Shown: positions 1 to 8,154 of the stretch, one piece after another
Layout: the number at the start of each line of letters is the position of its first letter
Position numbering within the stretch: the stretch's first letter is position 1
The notes under the pieces: generated by a model
What the model was told of the DNA's origin: nothing
Database searches by the model: none
What the model saw: the letters and a program-made list of their open reading frames with translations, nothing else
Assembly: GCA_013336165.1 (NCBI GenBank)
Contig: JAAXUF010000001.1
Coordinates: 1 to 64,000, forward strand
Reading direction: 5' to 3'
DNA: 64,000 nt
Origin: Coriobacteriia bacterium
GTDB taxonomy: Bacteria > Actinomycetota > Coriobacteriia > Anaerosomatales > JAAXUF01
Position numbers and translations under genes: made by a program

Positions 1-132
1 GAGCGTAGATGTGTCACCCATGAGGGTGCCGGATGACCATACGATGCCGGCGACCCACCCAAACGCAATAGCAGCACAGGCCGCTGCCAGCACCGCGCCG
101 ACCTTGAGCACACGCTTCGTCCGACTGTTCAT
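1..132 (-). CDS. N-terminal fragment of a membrane-anchored or secreted protein, cut by the window edge
   Basis: An ATG at 132 on the minus strand opens a reading frame that stays open for 44 codons to the window edge. It is preceded by a good GAGAAGG ribosome site. The start reads MNSRTKRVLKVG, followed by a hydrophobic stretch rich in Ala and ending in GWVAGIVW, which is a typical signal peptide or single N-terminal membrane anchor. Nothing after the anchor is visible, so no function can be given. It is divergent from mraZ, so the interval between 133 and 418 probably carries promoters in both directions. Confidence 0.6.
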   Translation of the reverse strand, partial: MNSRTKRVLKVGAVLAAACAAIAFGWVAGIVWSSGTLMGDTSTL

Positions 133-317
133 CGAGGCACCTTCTCTCATACAACGACCAGCACGCCACACAGTCCCATTCATATGACGCACATCACGCC
201 CCGATGGTTCGCAAGCCTTCCAGAGATCTGTGAGGCAGACAGATCTATCTCGCAGGTGTTTGCAGATCGGACTCAACGGGGGATTGTGTGGGTATAGGTG
301 TTATGAGTTCCCATGAA

Positions 318-350
318 AGTGTTGCATTGTGGGATGAAGTGGCATAGAGT
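318..350 (+). promoter_or_regulatory. Promoter with MraZ-type direct repeats upstream of mraZ
   Basis: Three GTG-containing repeats start exactly 10 bp apart: GTGT at 319, GTGGG at 329 and GTGGC at 339. MraZ is known in several bacteria to bind short tandem GTG-type repeats at its own promoter. The repeats overlap a possible promoter, TTGCAT at 322-327 and TAGAGT at 345-350 with a 17-nt spacer, so autoregulation of the division operon is likely. The rest of the interval 133-317 shows nothing I can name. Confidence 0.55.
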
Positions 351-418
351 TCTGGGCGTAGAGCGGGGACTCGTGCGGAGGTTCCTGGGCGATAGGCCAG
401 TCGGAGGAGGGGGGCAAG

Positions 419-847
419 ATGTTTCTCGGCGATTACCAGCACACGCTGGACGTCAAGGGGCGCGTCTCCCTTCCCGCGAAATTCCGAGCCGAGATGACGG
501 GCAAGTTGGTCATAGCCAAGGGGCTGGACTCCTGCCTGTATGTCTACTCGGCAGAGGAGTACGCGCGTTTCGAGGAATCGCTTCCCAAGGATGACTTCGA
601 TCCGAGTGTTCGCAGGATTCGCCGGTTCTTCCTTTCGGGCGCGGTCGAGGTCGAATTGGATTCAGCCGGCCGGATCTCGCTGCCGTCAGTACTCCGAGAG
701 TATGCGCACCTCAGCAAGGACGTAGCAGTCACCGGCAACGGCAATCGGATAGAGATCTGGGATGCCGTTGCGTGGAGCGAGTACAACGGCGAGACAGATG
801 ACATCAGCGATCTCGCCAAAGGGCTGTCCAACGCGGGGCTGCTCTAG
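419..847 (+). CDS. mraZ: Transcriptional regulator MraZ
   Basis: A 142-residue protein, the usual MraZ length, built of two AbrB-like swapped-hairpin domains. The first opens MFLGDYQHTLDVKGRVSLP and the second carries ELDSAGRISLPSVLREYA; DxKGR and DxAGR are the diagnostic signatures. MraZ is a ring-forming DNA-binding protein that regulates the division and cell wall operon it heads. The ATG follows a very strong GGAGGAGGGGGG ribosome site. The gene is 10 nt upstream of rsmH, in the standard dcw order. Identification is secure; the regulatory direction (repressor in E. coli) is assumed from the family. Confidence 0.96.
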   Translation: MFLGDYQHTLDVKGRVSLPAKFRAEMTGKLVIAKGLDSCLYVYSAEEYARFEESLPKDDFDPSVRRIRRFFLSGAVEVELDSAGRISLPSVLREYAHLSKDVAVTGNGNRIEIWDAVAWSEYNGETDDISDLAKGLSNAGLL

Positions 848-857
848 AGGTTTGACA

Positions 858-1808
858 ATGGAATACCGGCATATCCCAGTTTTGTTGGCCGAGGTCACGC
901 AGCAACTTTCGCCGCAACCCGGTTCGATCATCGTGGACTGCACCTTGGGCGGGGCAGGACATGCGAAACGGTTTCAGGACCTCGTGGCACCTACCGGTAC
1001 CTTGGTGGGAATTGACCAGGACGATGCAGCGCTCGCCGCAGCAGCAGTCACACTACGCCTCGGCCAACACGATTCGACAGCTAGGACAGTGCTTCTGAAG
1101 GGGAACTTCGCCGATCTGGACACGCTTCTCATAGATGCGGGCGTTCCATGCGTCGACGGGTTTCTTTTCGATCTGGGCGTGAGTTCGCATCAGCTTGATT
1201 TTCCCGAGCGCGGCTTCTCGTACAACGAAGACGCGCCATTGGATATGCGGATGGATCCGGGTCGTCAGACTCTAACCGCAGCAGAGGTCATCGCAACATA
1301 CACCGCAGCCGACCTCACCCGGATCATTCGCGACTACTCGGACGAGCGATGGGCGTCGCGCATCGCAGCCTTCATCGTCGAGGAACGCGCGCATCATCCG
1401 ATTGCGACGACGTTGCAGCTCGTCGAGGTCATCAAGGCTGCGGTTCCCGCAGCCGCCCGCCGAGAGGGGCCTCATCCCGCCAAGCGCACGTTCCAGGCGT
1501 TGAGGATAGAGGTCAACGACGAGCTCGGCGTGTTGGCAACAGCGCTGCGCGCCGCGATCAGATGGCTTTCCCCGGGCGGCAGGGTCGCTGTAATCAGCTA
1601 CCAATCGCTTGAGGACCGCATTGTGAAGACCATCTTCACGGAACTCGCAGGACGGTGCACGTGCCCGCCCGAGCTGCCCGTCTGCACATGCACGCATACG
1701 CCGGTACTCCGAATTGTCACACGGAAGGCGATCTTGCCTACCGTAGAAGAGATTAGACAGAACCCTCGTGCTCGCAGCGCCAAACTGCGAGTCGCTGAGA
1801 GAGTGTAG
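858..1808 (+). CDS. rsmH: 16S rRNA (cytosine(1402)-N4)-methyltransferase RsmH
   Basis: RsmH (MraW) N4-methylates C1402 in the 16S rRNA decoding centre using S-adenosylmethionine. The protein begins MEYRHIPVLLAEV, then shows the SAM-binding region VDCTLGGAGHA and the family blocks LFDLGVSSHQLD, GFSYNEDAPLDMRMD and KRTFQALRIEVN, ending in a CxC-containing region and a basic tail. I chose the ATG at 858 (316 residues), which follows AGAGG and starts at the conserved HIPVLL block; the frame is open further upstream into mraZ, but that would give an atypical extension. Cotranscribed with mraZ. Confidence 0.96.
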   Translation: MEYRHIPVLLAEVTQQLSPQPGSIIVDCTLGGAGHAKRFQDLVAPTGTLVGIDQDDAALAAAAVTLRLGQHDSTARTVLLKGNFADLDTLLIDAGVPCVDGFLFDLGVSSHQLDFPERGFSYNEDAPLDMRMDPGRQTLTAAEVIATYTAADLTRIIRDYSDERWASRIAAFIVEERAHHPIATTLQLVEVIKAAVPAAARREGPHPAKRTFQALRIEVNDELGVLATALRAAIRWLSPGGRVAVISYQSLEDRIVKTIFTELAGRCTCPPELPVCTCTHTPVLRIVTRKAILPTVEEIRQNPRARSAKLRVAERV

Positions 1809-1859
1809 AAGACGATGCGTCCGGATTAGACCGGCGAATAGGCGAGGAGGTGTGGCACG

Positions 1860-2408
1860 ATGGGGCTCCCAGCTTTGCGGAACGATCCGCAGTACGAGAG
1901 GGTTGCTGAGAAGCCTCGCCTTCGTGTTGTGAAGCCTCAGGCCACCAGTCGCCCTTCTCGGCGACCGGCTGCCGTCTCTCGGAAATCCGTGCAGCGGGTG
2001 TATACATCATTTGTGCTCCTAGTCGCGTTGGTAGCGCTTCTGGGTATGGGCAGAGTCTGGCTTTCCGCGTCGGCGGCAAAGGCGTCAATCGAAGTCACGA
2101 GTCTGCAGAGCCAGATCAAGGCAGCGCAGAACGAGGGTGATATTCTCGAAGTCCGGAAGAGCTCGCTTGCCACGCCGTCTCGCATTCAGGCGGTAGCATC
2201 GACCGCAATGGGTATGGCATCCGCCGCATCGTCGACCTACCTTGATCTGGCAAACGTCCCGACAGTTGCCTCTTTGAAGACGCCGAGCGTTGCTGCTGCA
2301 GGGACAACGGGAAGCGCGTTTTCTCGCATGCTGGAAAAGGCTGTGAACATGGCTGCAGGAGAGGCTCACCAGTTGCTTGTGGGCGATGTCGGCCTTGCGT
2401 CGGAATAG
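1860..2408 (+). CDS. ftsL: Cell division protein FtsL-like
   Basis: A 182-residue bitopic membrane protein. About 45 basic cytoplasmic residues are followed by one membrane span around residues 48-66 (YTSFVLLVALVALLGMGRVW), then a short heptad-like coiled coil (SLQSQIKAAQNEGDILEVRKS). FtsL proteins have this plan and pair with DivIC/FtsB to activate FtsWI at the septum. Sequence conservation in the family is low, so the call rests largely on topology and on position between rsmH and ftsI. A clear GAGGAGGTG ribosome site sits before the ATG. The C-terminal roughly 60 residues are Ala/Ser/Thr-rich and longer than in many FtsL proteins. Confidence 0.8.
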   Translation: MGLPALRNDPQYERVAEKPRLRVVKPQATSRPSRRPAAVSRKSVQRVYTSFVLLVALVALLGMGRVWLSASAAKASIEVTSLQSQIKAAQNEGDILEVRKSSLATPSRIQAVASTAMGMASAASSTYLDLANVPTVASLKTPSVAAAGTTGSAFSRMLEKAVNMAAGEAHQLLVGDVGLASE

Positions 2409-4158
2409 GGAGCACCGGGGAGGCGGCGGGGCTTCCCGAAAGAGACGATCGCCGGGAAACGGACGAATCCTGTTTCTCTTCGGCACGTTCTCAGTGCTCC
2501 TTGCGGCGATCGTTGTCCGCTTGGTCTGGGTTCAGGTGGTTGTTGCCCCCGCCTACGCAGCCCAGGCGACGGCCCAGCGTATGAACGATATCGAGCTGAC
2601 GGCGCGACGGGGAACCATCTACGATCGTTCCGGTGAGCCTCTTGCGGTCACTGTCGACGCGAGTACCGTATATGCCAACCCCGGCTCCGTGAAGGACAAA
2701 GCGCAAACGGCGCAGGTGCTTGCCTCGGTACTTGGGGGGGCAGCCAAAGACTACGAAGCCAAGCTCTCTCGGGAAACAAGCTTCGTATACATTGCGAGGA
2801 AGATCGACCCGCAGAAAGCCAAAACCCTTGAGGCCCAGTTGAAAGAGAAGAGTCTCAAGGGGATCGGTTTCCTTGAGGATTCGCTCCGCGTCTATCCCTC
2901 AGGCGAACTCGCGTGTCAGGTCCTTGGATTCGTCGGCGTTGACAATGAGGGACTCGCCGGTATTGAGAAGCAGTACAACTCAGTCTTGGCGGGGAAGCCC
3001 GGGGTGCTGCTCGGCGAGTGCGATCCATATGGAAGGCTGATTCCCGGCGGCGTCCAGAAGACGATCAAGGCCGTCGACGGCAAAGACATCGTACTCACGA
3101 TCGACAAGGACATTCAGAATGCAGCGCAGACCGAGCTGGCTGCCGCTGTCTTGAAGTGGGGAGCCAAAGGCGGCTCGGTCATCGTGATGAATCCCCAGAC
3201 CGGTGAGATCTACGCGATGGCGTCAACGCCGACGTTCGATCCGAATGCCTATCAGACCGCGGATCAACAGGCGATCAGAAACGTCGCAACGTCCGATTCC
3301 TACGAGCCGGGATCTACCATCAAGGCCATCACTGCGGCTGCGGTCATCGATGAGAAACTCTACAAGCCGGATTCCATGTTCGAGCTCCCTCCGACATTGA
3401 CGGTTGCGGGTTACACCATTCATGACTCAGAAGAGCGCGGAACCGTGAACTGGTCGCTGACGCAGATAGTGACCAACTCATCCAACGTGGGCGCGGTTCA
3501 ACTGGGCACAGCGCTGGGCAAGCAGGGACTCTACGATTACTTTGCCCGGTTTGGCCTGACCAAGACCACCGGCGTGGACTTCCCGGGAGAAGCCAAGGGG
3601 CTGCTGGCCGATCCCAGCACGTGGTCAAGCGCATCGATTGCGAACATCCCGTTTGGCCAAGGGCTGTCGACTACGCCACTCCAGCTCACACGGGCGGTCT
3701 CCGCGCTGGCGAATGGCGGCCAGTTGGTGACTCCCCACTTTCTGCTGAAGGTGCCACAGGATCCCAATTACTCGATGGTGTGGCCGAAGTCAACGGCTTG
3801 TTCGGCGGAGACCGCACGCACGGCCACAAGCATTCTGACGCAGGTCGTGTCCGACGGCACCGGCAAGGCTGCGGCGGTGCCGGGCTATGCTGTTGCCGGA
3901 AAGACGGGTACTGCGCAAATCGCGCTGGGCAGCGGACTGGGTTATGCGCAGGGGCAGTACATCGCCTCCTTCATCGGGTATCTGCCTGCCGACAATCCAC
4001 AGGTGATCATTTCTGTGAAACTCGATCAACCGAGCAACTCAATCTACGGTGGAACGGTTGCAGCACCACTGTTCTCGGCGATCGCCAAGTTCACGGTGGA
4101 GCACCTCGGAATCTCCCCATCGACTGGAGCGCTATCTACCGGCACTCCCGCGAAATAG
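2386..4158 (+). CDS. ftsI: Division-specific peptidoglycan transpeptidase FtsI (PBP3 type)
   Basis: A class B penicillin-binding protein that cross-links septal peptidoglycan together with FtsW. A basic N-terminus precedes one membrane span (FLFGTFSVLLAAIVVRLVWV). A dimerisation domain follows, with RGTIYDRSGEPLA, then the transpeptidase domain with active-site Ser in STIK (about residue 310), SSN (about 365) and KTGT (about 506). There is no PASTA domain. The start is uncertain: ATG at 2386 overlaps ftsL by 23 nt, and a TTG three codons upstream is also possible; neither has a close ribosome site, which suggests translational coupling to ftsL. Confidence 0.95.
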   Translation: MSALRRNREHRGGGGASRKRRSPGNGRILFLFGTFSVLLAAIVVRLVWVQVVVAPAYAAQATAQRMNDIELTARRGTIYDRSGEPLAVTVDASTVYANPGSVKDKAQTAQVLASVLGGAAKDYEAKLSRETSFVYIARKIDPQKAKTLEAQLKEKSLKGIGFLEDSLRVYPSGELACQVLGFVGVDNEGLAGIEKQYNSVLAGKPGVLLGECDPYGRLIPGGVQKTIKAVDGKDIVLTIDKDIQNAAQTELAAAVLKWGAKGGSVIVMNPQTGEIYAMASTPTFDPNAYQTADQQAIRNVATSDSYEPGSTIKAITAAAVIDEKLYKPDSMFELPPTLTVAGYTIHDSEERGTVNWSLTQIVTNSSNVGAVQLGTALGKQGLYDYFARFGLTKTTGVDFPGEAKGLLADPSTWSSASIANIPFGQGLSTTPLQLTRAVSALANGGQLVTPHFLLKVPQDPNYSMVWPKSTACSAETARTATSILTQVVSDGTGKAAAVPGYAVAGKTGTAQIALGSGLGYAQGQYIASFIGYLPADNPQVIISVKLDQPSNSIYGGTVAAPLFSAIAKFTVEHLGISPSTGALSTGTPAK

Positions 4159-4216
4159 ACAGGAATGAACCGCAGTCAACAGGTCGGCGGCAGAGGCGGG
4201 TGGCAAGGGCTGGGCA

Positions 4217-4225
4217 TGGTAGAAT
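4217..4225 (+). promoter_or_regulatory. Possible internal promoter before murE (extended -10)
   Basis: TGGTAGAAT at 4217-4225 matches an extended -10 element (TGn followed by TAGAAT). It lies 29 nt before the murE start, in the only real gap (95 nt) between ftsI and ftsW. No convincing -35 is visible. It could give murE-murF and downstream genes independent expression. Confidence 0.35.
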
Positions 4226-4253
4226 CGCACGTTGAATTCCTCAGGGAGACCGA

Positions 4254-5708
4254 GTGACTGACACGAGAATCATGACCTTGTTGCAGGGGCTTGGCGCGCG
4301 CGCCTTGAGCGACGCAAACCCATCCGTATCCGGCGTTGCCTACCGATCCGATTCCGTTTCGGAGGGCGACGCCTTCTTCTGCGTCCCCGGTCTTGTTCAT
4401 GACGGTCATGACTACGCCGCCCATGCGGTGGCGCGAGGCGCGGTTGCGCTCGTCGTCGAGCGGGAGCTTCCCGGAGTTGATGCCCCCCAGTTCCTGGTGG
4501 CCGACGCCAGGTCGGCGCTCGCGCTGGTCGCATGCACCTTCTACGAAGATCCGAGCGCTTCGCTTTCGGTTGTGGGGATCACCGGGACAAACGGCAAGAC
4601 CACTACCACATACCTGCTCGATTCGATTCTGCGCGCCGCGGGATTGCTCACGGGCATCATCGGCACGGTGGAAACTCGCATCGCGGGTGAGCAGCAACTT
4701 TCGAGCCGCACAACTCCCGAGTCCAGCGATCTGCAGGCGCTTCTCGCGGATATGCGGCAAGCTGACGTTGACGTGGTTTCCATGGAGGTCTCGAGCCACG
4801 CGATTGATCTCGGCCGAGTCGAAGGTGTGAGGTTTGCCGTTGTCGCGTTCACCAATCTCACTCAGGATCATCTCGACTATCACCACACCCTTGACGCGTA
4901 TTTTGCCACCAAGCGCAGGCTGTTCTCGGATTTTGAGGTTGGGGCCCGAGTGGTCAACATCGACGATCCGTATGGCAGAGTCCTGGCTGACGACTTCGGC
5001 GATGCACTGACGGTCGGCCGTTCAGAAGATGCCATGGTCCGCGCTGCCGATGAACAGCTTGATGCACAGGGCGCCTCATTTACCTTGGTGATGCCCGAAT
5101 GGTCGGAGCGCGTGCGCCTTCCACTGGCCGGTGCGTTCAATGTCAGCAACGCGCTCGTCGCCGCTGGCTGTGCGCTTGCTCTGGGCATTGCCCCCTCGGC
5201 CATTGCCGAAGGCCTCAGGCACGCCCGTCAGGCGCCCGGCCGCATGGAGAGAATCGACGCCGGCCAACCGTTCGCGGTGGTTGTGGACTATGCACACACC
5301 CCTGATGCACTCCAGAAGGCCATTCTGGCGCTCAAGGACGTGACGCAGGGCCGCGTCATCGTCGTATTCGGGTGCGGGGGAGACCGCGATCCCCTAAAGC
5401 GCCCCATCATGGGAGCGATAGCCGGTCGATATGCAAGTATCCTGATTGTCACTAGCGACAACCCGCGCTCCGAGGATCCTGCCGACATCGCTCGTGAGAT
5501 CGAAGGCGGACTGGCGGGCTGCTCGGCCGAGTATGAGGTCGAGCCGGACCGCCGCCGAGCGATTGCGCGTGCTCTTGCGCTCGCCGTCGGCGGAGACGCC
5601 GTGCTGATCGCAGGCAAGGGTCATGAGGACTACCAGGTGTTCGCGGATGGTACCGTTCATTTCGACGACCGCGAGGTTGCCCGAGAGGAGTTGACACGCC
5701 TGTGCTGA
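4254..5708 (+). CDS. murE: UDP-MurNAc-L-Ala-D-Glu:meso-DAP ligase MurE
   Basis: Adds the third residue of the peptidoglycan stem peptide in the cytoplasm, using ATP. The ATP loop GITGTNGKTTTT lies at about residues 108-119. The Mur-ligase block NLTQDHLDYH and the C-terminal domain follow, with the specificity motif DNPRSEDP at about residue 402. DNPR is the known signature of meso-diaminopimelate-adding MurE, as opposed to the Lys-adding form, so the wall is predicted to be mDAP type. The protein is 484 residues with a GTG start after AGGGAGA. It overlaps murF by 7 nt. Confidence 0.96.
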   Translation: MTDTRIMTLLQGLGARALSDANPSVSGVAYRSDSVSEGDAFFCVPGLVHDGHDYAAHAVARGAVALVVERELPGVDAPQFLVADARSALALVACTFYEDPSASLSVVGITGTNGKTTTTYLLDSILRAAGLLTGIIGTVETRIAGEQQLSSRTTPESSDLQALLADMRQADVDVVSMEVSSHAIDLGRVEGVRFAVVAFTNLTQDHLDYHHTLDAYFATKRRLFSDFEVGARVVNIDDPYGRVLADDFGDALTVGRSEDAMVRAADEQLDAQGASFTLVMPEWSERVRLPLAGAFNVSNALVAAGCALALGIAPSAIAEGLRHARQAPGRMERIDAGQPFAVVVDYAHTPDALQKAILALKDVTQGRVIVVFGCGGDRDPLKRPIMGAIAGRYASILIVTSDNPRSEDPADIAREIEGGLAGCSAEYEVEPDRRRAIARALALAVGGDAVLIAGKGHEDYQVFADGTVHFDDREVAREELTRLC

Positions 5709-7111
5709 CCGCCACTGTTCGCAGCATTGCCGAGATAACCCGTGGTGAAGTACTTGCGGGTTCGCCGGGAAGCGTCGTCTACGGCGTCGCGATTGACTCC
5801 CGTCTGGTGACGCCGGGGTGTGCTTTCATTGCGTTTCCGGGTGAGCAGGCTGACGGTCATGATTTCGTTGCTGATGCTTTGGCGCGGGGAGCGCATGCGA
5901 TCCTAGTCACACACCCGGATGAGCGGCTGGATGAGTTGCTGACGCTGGCACAGGATGCCCAGGCAACAGTGATTCGCGTTGCCGACGCCACCCGCTCCTT
6001 GCAGGACTTGGCGCGCTACTACCGATCCCGCCTGCGCTGCGAGGTCGTCGGCATAACGGGGTCGACAGGCAAGACGTCCACGAAGGATTTCCTTGTCGCA
6101 GCGCTGTCGGAGACGTTGAACGTGGCATATTCCACGGGGAATCGGAACAACGAACTCGGCGTACCGCTCAATGTCCTTCAGGCGGATGCGGAGGCAGACG
6201 TCCTGGTCGCCGAGATGGGAATGCGCGGGCTCGGTCAGATCGATGTCCTGTGCGATATCGCGCATCCGAGGATTGGGCTCATCACGAACGTCGGAACCAG
6301 CCATATCGAGATTCTCGGGAACCAAGACGCCATCGCCGAGGCGAAGTCTGAACTCCTGAAGTGCCTGCCTGCCGATGGGATGGCGTTTCTGAACGGCGAT
6401 GACGCCTATTCGGATACACTGCGGCATCAGACGATGGCGCCGGTGACATCCTATGGGCTGTCAGACGAGTGCGACGTTCGCGGGACCGAGATCGAACTCG
6501 ACGACCAGAGTCGCGCTTCATTCGACATACTCACGTCGGTGGGGTCGGCCAGAGTCGCTCTTCCCGTGCCGGGCCGTCATAATGTCTACAATGCGCTCGC
6601 TGCTGCAGCTGTGGCACTCCACCTCGATGTGCCTTTGGGCAGCGTCGTTGAAGGGCTGTCGAAGGCCTCTCTCAGCGCGATGCGCATGGAGGTGTTTGTT
6701 TCCGCGAACGGCAACACAGTCATCAATGATGCGTACAACGCAAACCCGGTTTCGATGCGCGCGGCCATCGAAACCTTGGCTGAGATGTCGAGTTCGGGAC
6801 GTCGCATTGCGGTTCTCGGCGACATGGCGGAACTTGGGTCGCTCACCGAACTCGCTCACTTCGGCATCGGCGAGCAGGTGGCAAGGCTCGGCATCGATCG
6901 GCTGATCGCTGTTGGGCCACGTGCTGCACACATCGCCGAGGGCGCAATCGCCGAGAGAATGCCCGCGGATCAGGTCATGCGGTGCGAGTACGCGAGCGAC
7001 GCTGCCGAGGCACTCTCCGAGTTGCTGGAACAAGGCGACACGGTCCTCGTGAAGGCTTCACGCGTGATGGGTCTGGAAACGGTTGTTGAGAGGATTGTGA
7101 GCGCTCTGTGA
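5702..7111 (+). CDS. murF: UDP-MurNAc-tripeptide:D-Ala-D-Ala ligase MurF
   Basis: Adds D-alanyl-D-alanine to the UDP-MurNAc tripeptide, completing the soluble precursor. The ATP-binding loop reads GITGSTGKTSTKD (about residues 117-129), followed by NRNNELGVPL and by NDAYNANPVSM in the C-terminal half, all typical of MurF. Length is 469 residues. The GTG start lies inside the end of murE with GAGAGGAG upstream. The stop overlaps the mraY start by 4 nt (GTGA), indicating translational coupling. Confidence 0.96.
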   Translation: MLTATVRSIAEITRGEVLAGSPGSVVYGVAIDSRLVTPGCAFIAFPGEQADGHDFVADALARGAHAILVTHPDERLDELLTLAQDAQATVIRVADATRSLQDLARYYRSRLRCEVVGITGSTGKTSTKDFLVAALSETLNVAYSTGNRNNELGVPLNVLQADAEADVLVAEMGMRGLGQIDVLCDIAHPRIGLITNVGTSHIEILGNQDAIAEAKSELLKCLPADGMAFLNGDDAYSDTLRHQTMAPVTSYGLSDECDVRGTEIELDDQSRASFDILTSVGSARVALPVPGRHNVYNALAAAAVALHLDVPLGSVVEGLSKASLSAMRMEVFVSANGNTVINDAYNANPVSMRAAIETLAEMSSSGRRIAVLGDMAELGSLTELAHFGIGEQVARLGIDRLIAVGPRAAHIAEGAIAERMPADQVMRCEYASDAAEALSELLEQGDTVLVKASRVMGLETVVERIVSAL

Positions 7112-8154
7112 TTTCGCTGGACAGATATCCCACATATCAGGTCTTCCTGGCTGTTGTCTTGGCTATGCTCGCGGCGGCCGTCCTGTTTCCGGTGTGGATC
7201 CGGCTCCTGCGCGTTCGCAATATCGGTCAGCAAGTCCGTGCCGACGGCCCACAAGGGCATCTGGTCAAGCAGGGCACGCCCACAATGGGTGGTGTCCTGA
7301 TCCTGCTCGTGACAATGCTTGCGTTCTTCCTGTTGGGAACTCCGGATCGCAAGAGCTTGCTCGTCTTGGCGACCATGCTGGCGTGTGGGGCTCTCGGCTT
7401 CATAGATGACTGGTCGAAAGTCTCTCACGAACGTTCGCTCGGTCTTCGCCCCCGCACGAAACTGATCTGGCAAGGGGTCGTGTCAGTTGGATTCGGGCTC
7501 CTTGTGGTCAACTGGGCTCAGATCTCGACTCTGGTCGAGATACCCCTGGTCAACGTGAACCTCGATTTTGGGGAGCTCGCAACGGCAATTCCCGTGGGCA
7601 ACGTCTCTGTTGTAATTCCTTGGCTGTATCTCGCACTGGTCTATCTGATGGTGACTGGCTTCAGTAACGCAGTGAACCTGACGGACGGTCTGGACGGCCT
7701 AGCGGCCGGGACCGTCATGATCGTCATGCTGGCGTATGCGGCAATCTCGTTTCGTCAGAACACACTGTCGACGGCACTGCTGGCTGCTTCAGTCGCCGGT
7801 GCATGCGTCGGATTCCTCTGGTACAACAGCTATCCCGCAGACATTTTCATGGGCGACACGGGCTCCCTCGGGCTGGGTGCGGCAATTGCCGCGATTGCAG
7901 TCACGACGAAGACAGAACTGTTCGTTTTGATCATCGGCGGGATCTACGTAGCTGAGATCTTGTCCGTGGTGCTCCAGGTCGCCTCATTCAAGCTCACGGG
8001 CAAACGGATCTTCCGTATGGCGCCTTTACACCACCACTTTGAGATGAAGGGCTGGTCAGAGACGAAAGTCATGGTCAGGTTCTGGATCGTCACAGGCATT
8101 CTCGCCGGCCTAGGATTCGCGCTGTACTTCGTCGGAACCATTGGAGCGCGATAA
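7108..8154 (+). CDS. mraY: Phospho-MurNAc-pentapeptide transferase MraY
   Basis: An integral membrane enzyme that moves phospho-MurNAc-pentapeptide onto undecaprenyl phosphate, making lipid I. The sequence shows about ten hydrophobic segments and the family motifs DDWSKV, NLTDGLDGLAAG and FMGDTGSLGLGA (catalytic Asp residues), plus the cytoplasmic APLHHHFEMKGW block near the C-terminus. Length is 348 residues, normal for the family. GTG start with a 4-nt overlap with murF; the stop shares one base with the murD start. Confidence 0.97.
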   Translation: MISLDRYPTYQVFLAVVLAMLAAAVLFPVWIRLLRVRNIGQQVRADGPQGHLVKQGTPTMGGVLILLVTMLAFFLLGTPDRKSLLVLATMLACGALGFIDDWSKVSHERSLGLRPRTKLIWQGVVSVGFGLLVVNWAQISTLVEIPLVNVNLDFGELATAIPVGNVSVVIPWLYLALVYLMVTGFSNAVNLTDGLDGLAAGTVMIVMLAYAAISFRQNTLSTALLAASVAGACVGFLWYNSYPADIFMGDTGSLGLGAAIAAIAVTTKTELFVLIIGGIYVAEILSVVLQVASFKLTGKRIFRMAPLHHHFEMKGWSETKVMVRFWIVTGILAGLGFALYFVGTIGAR

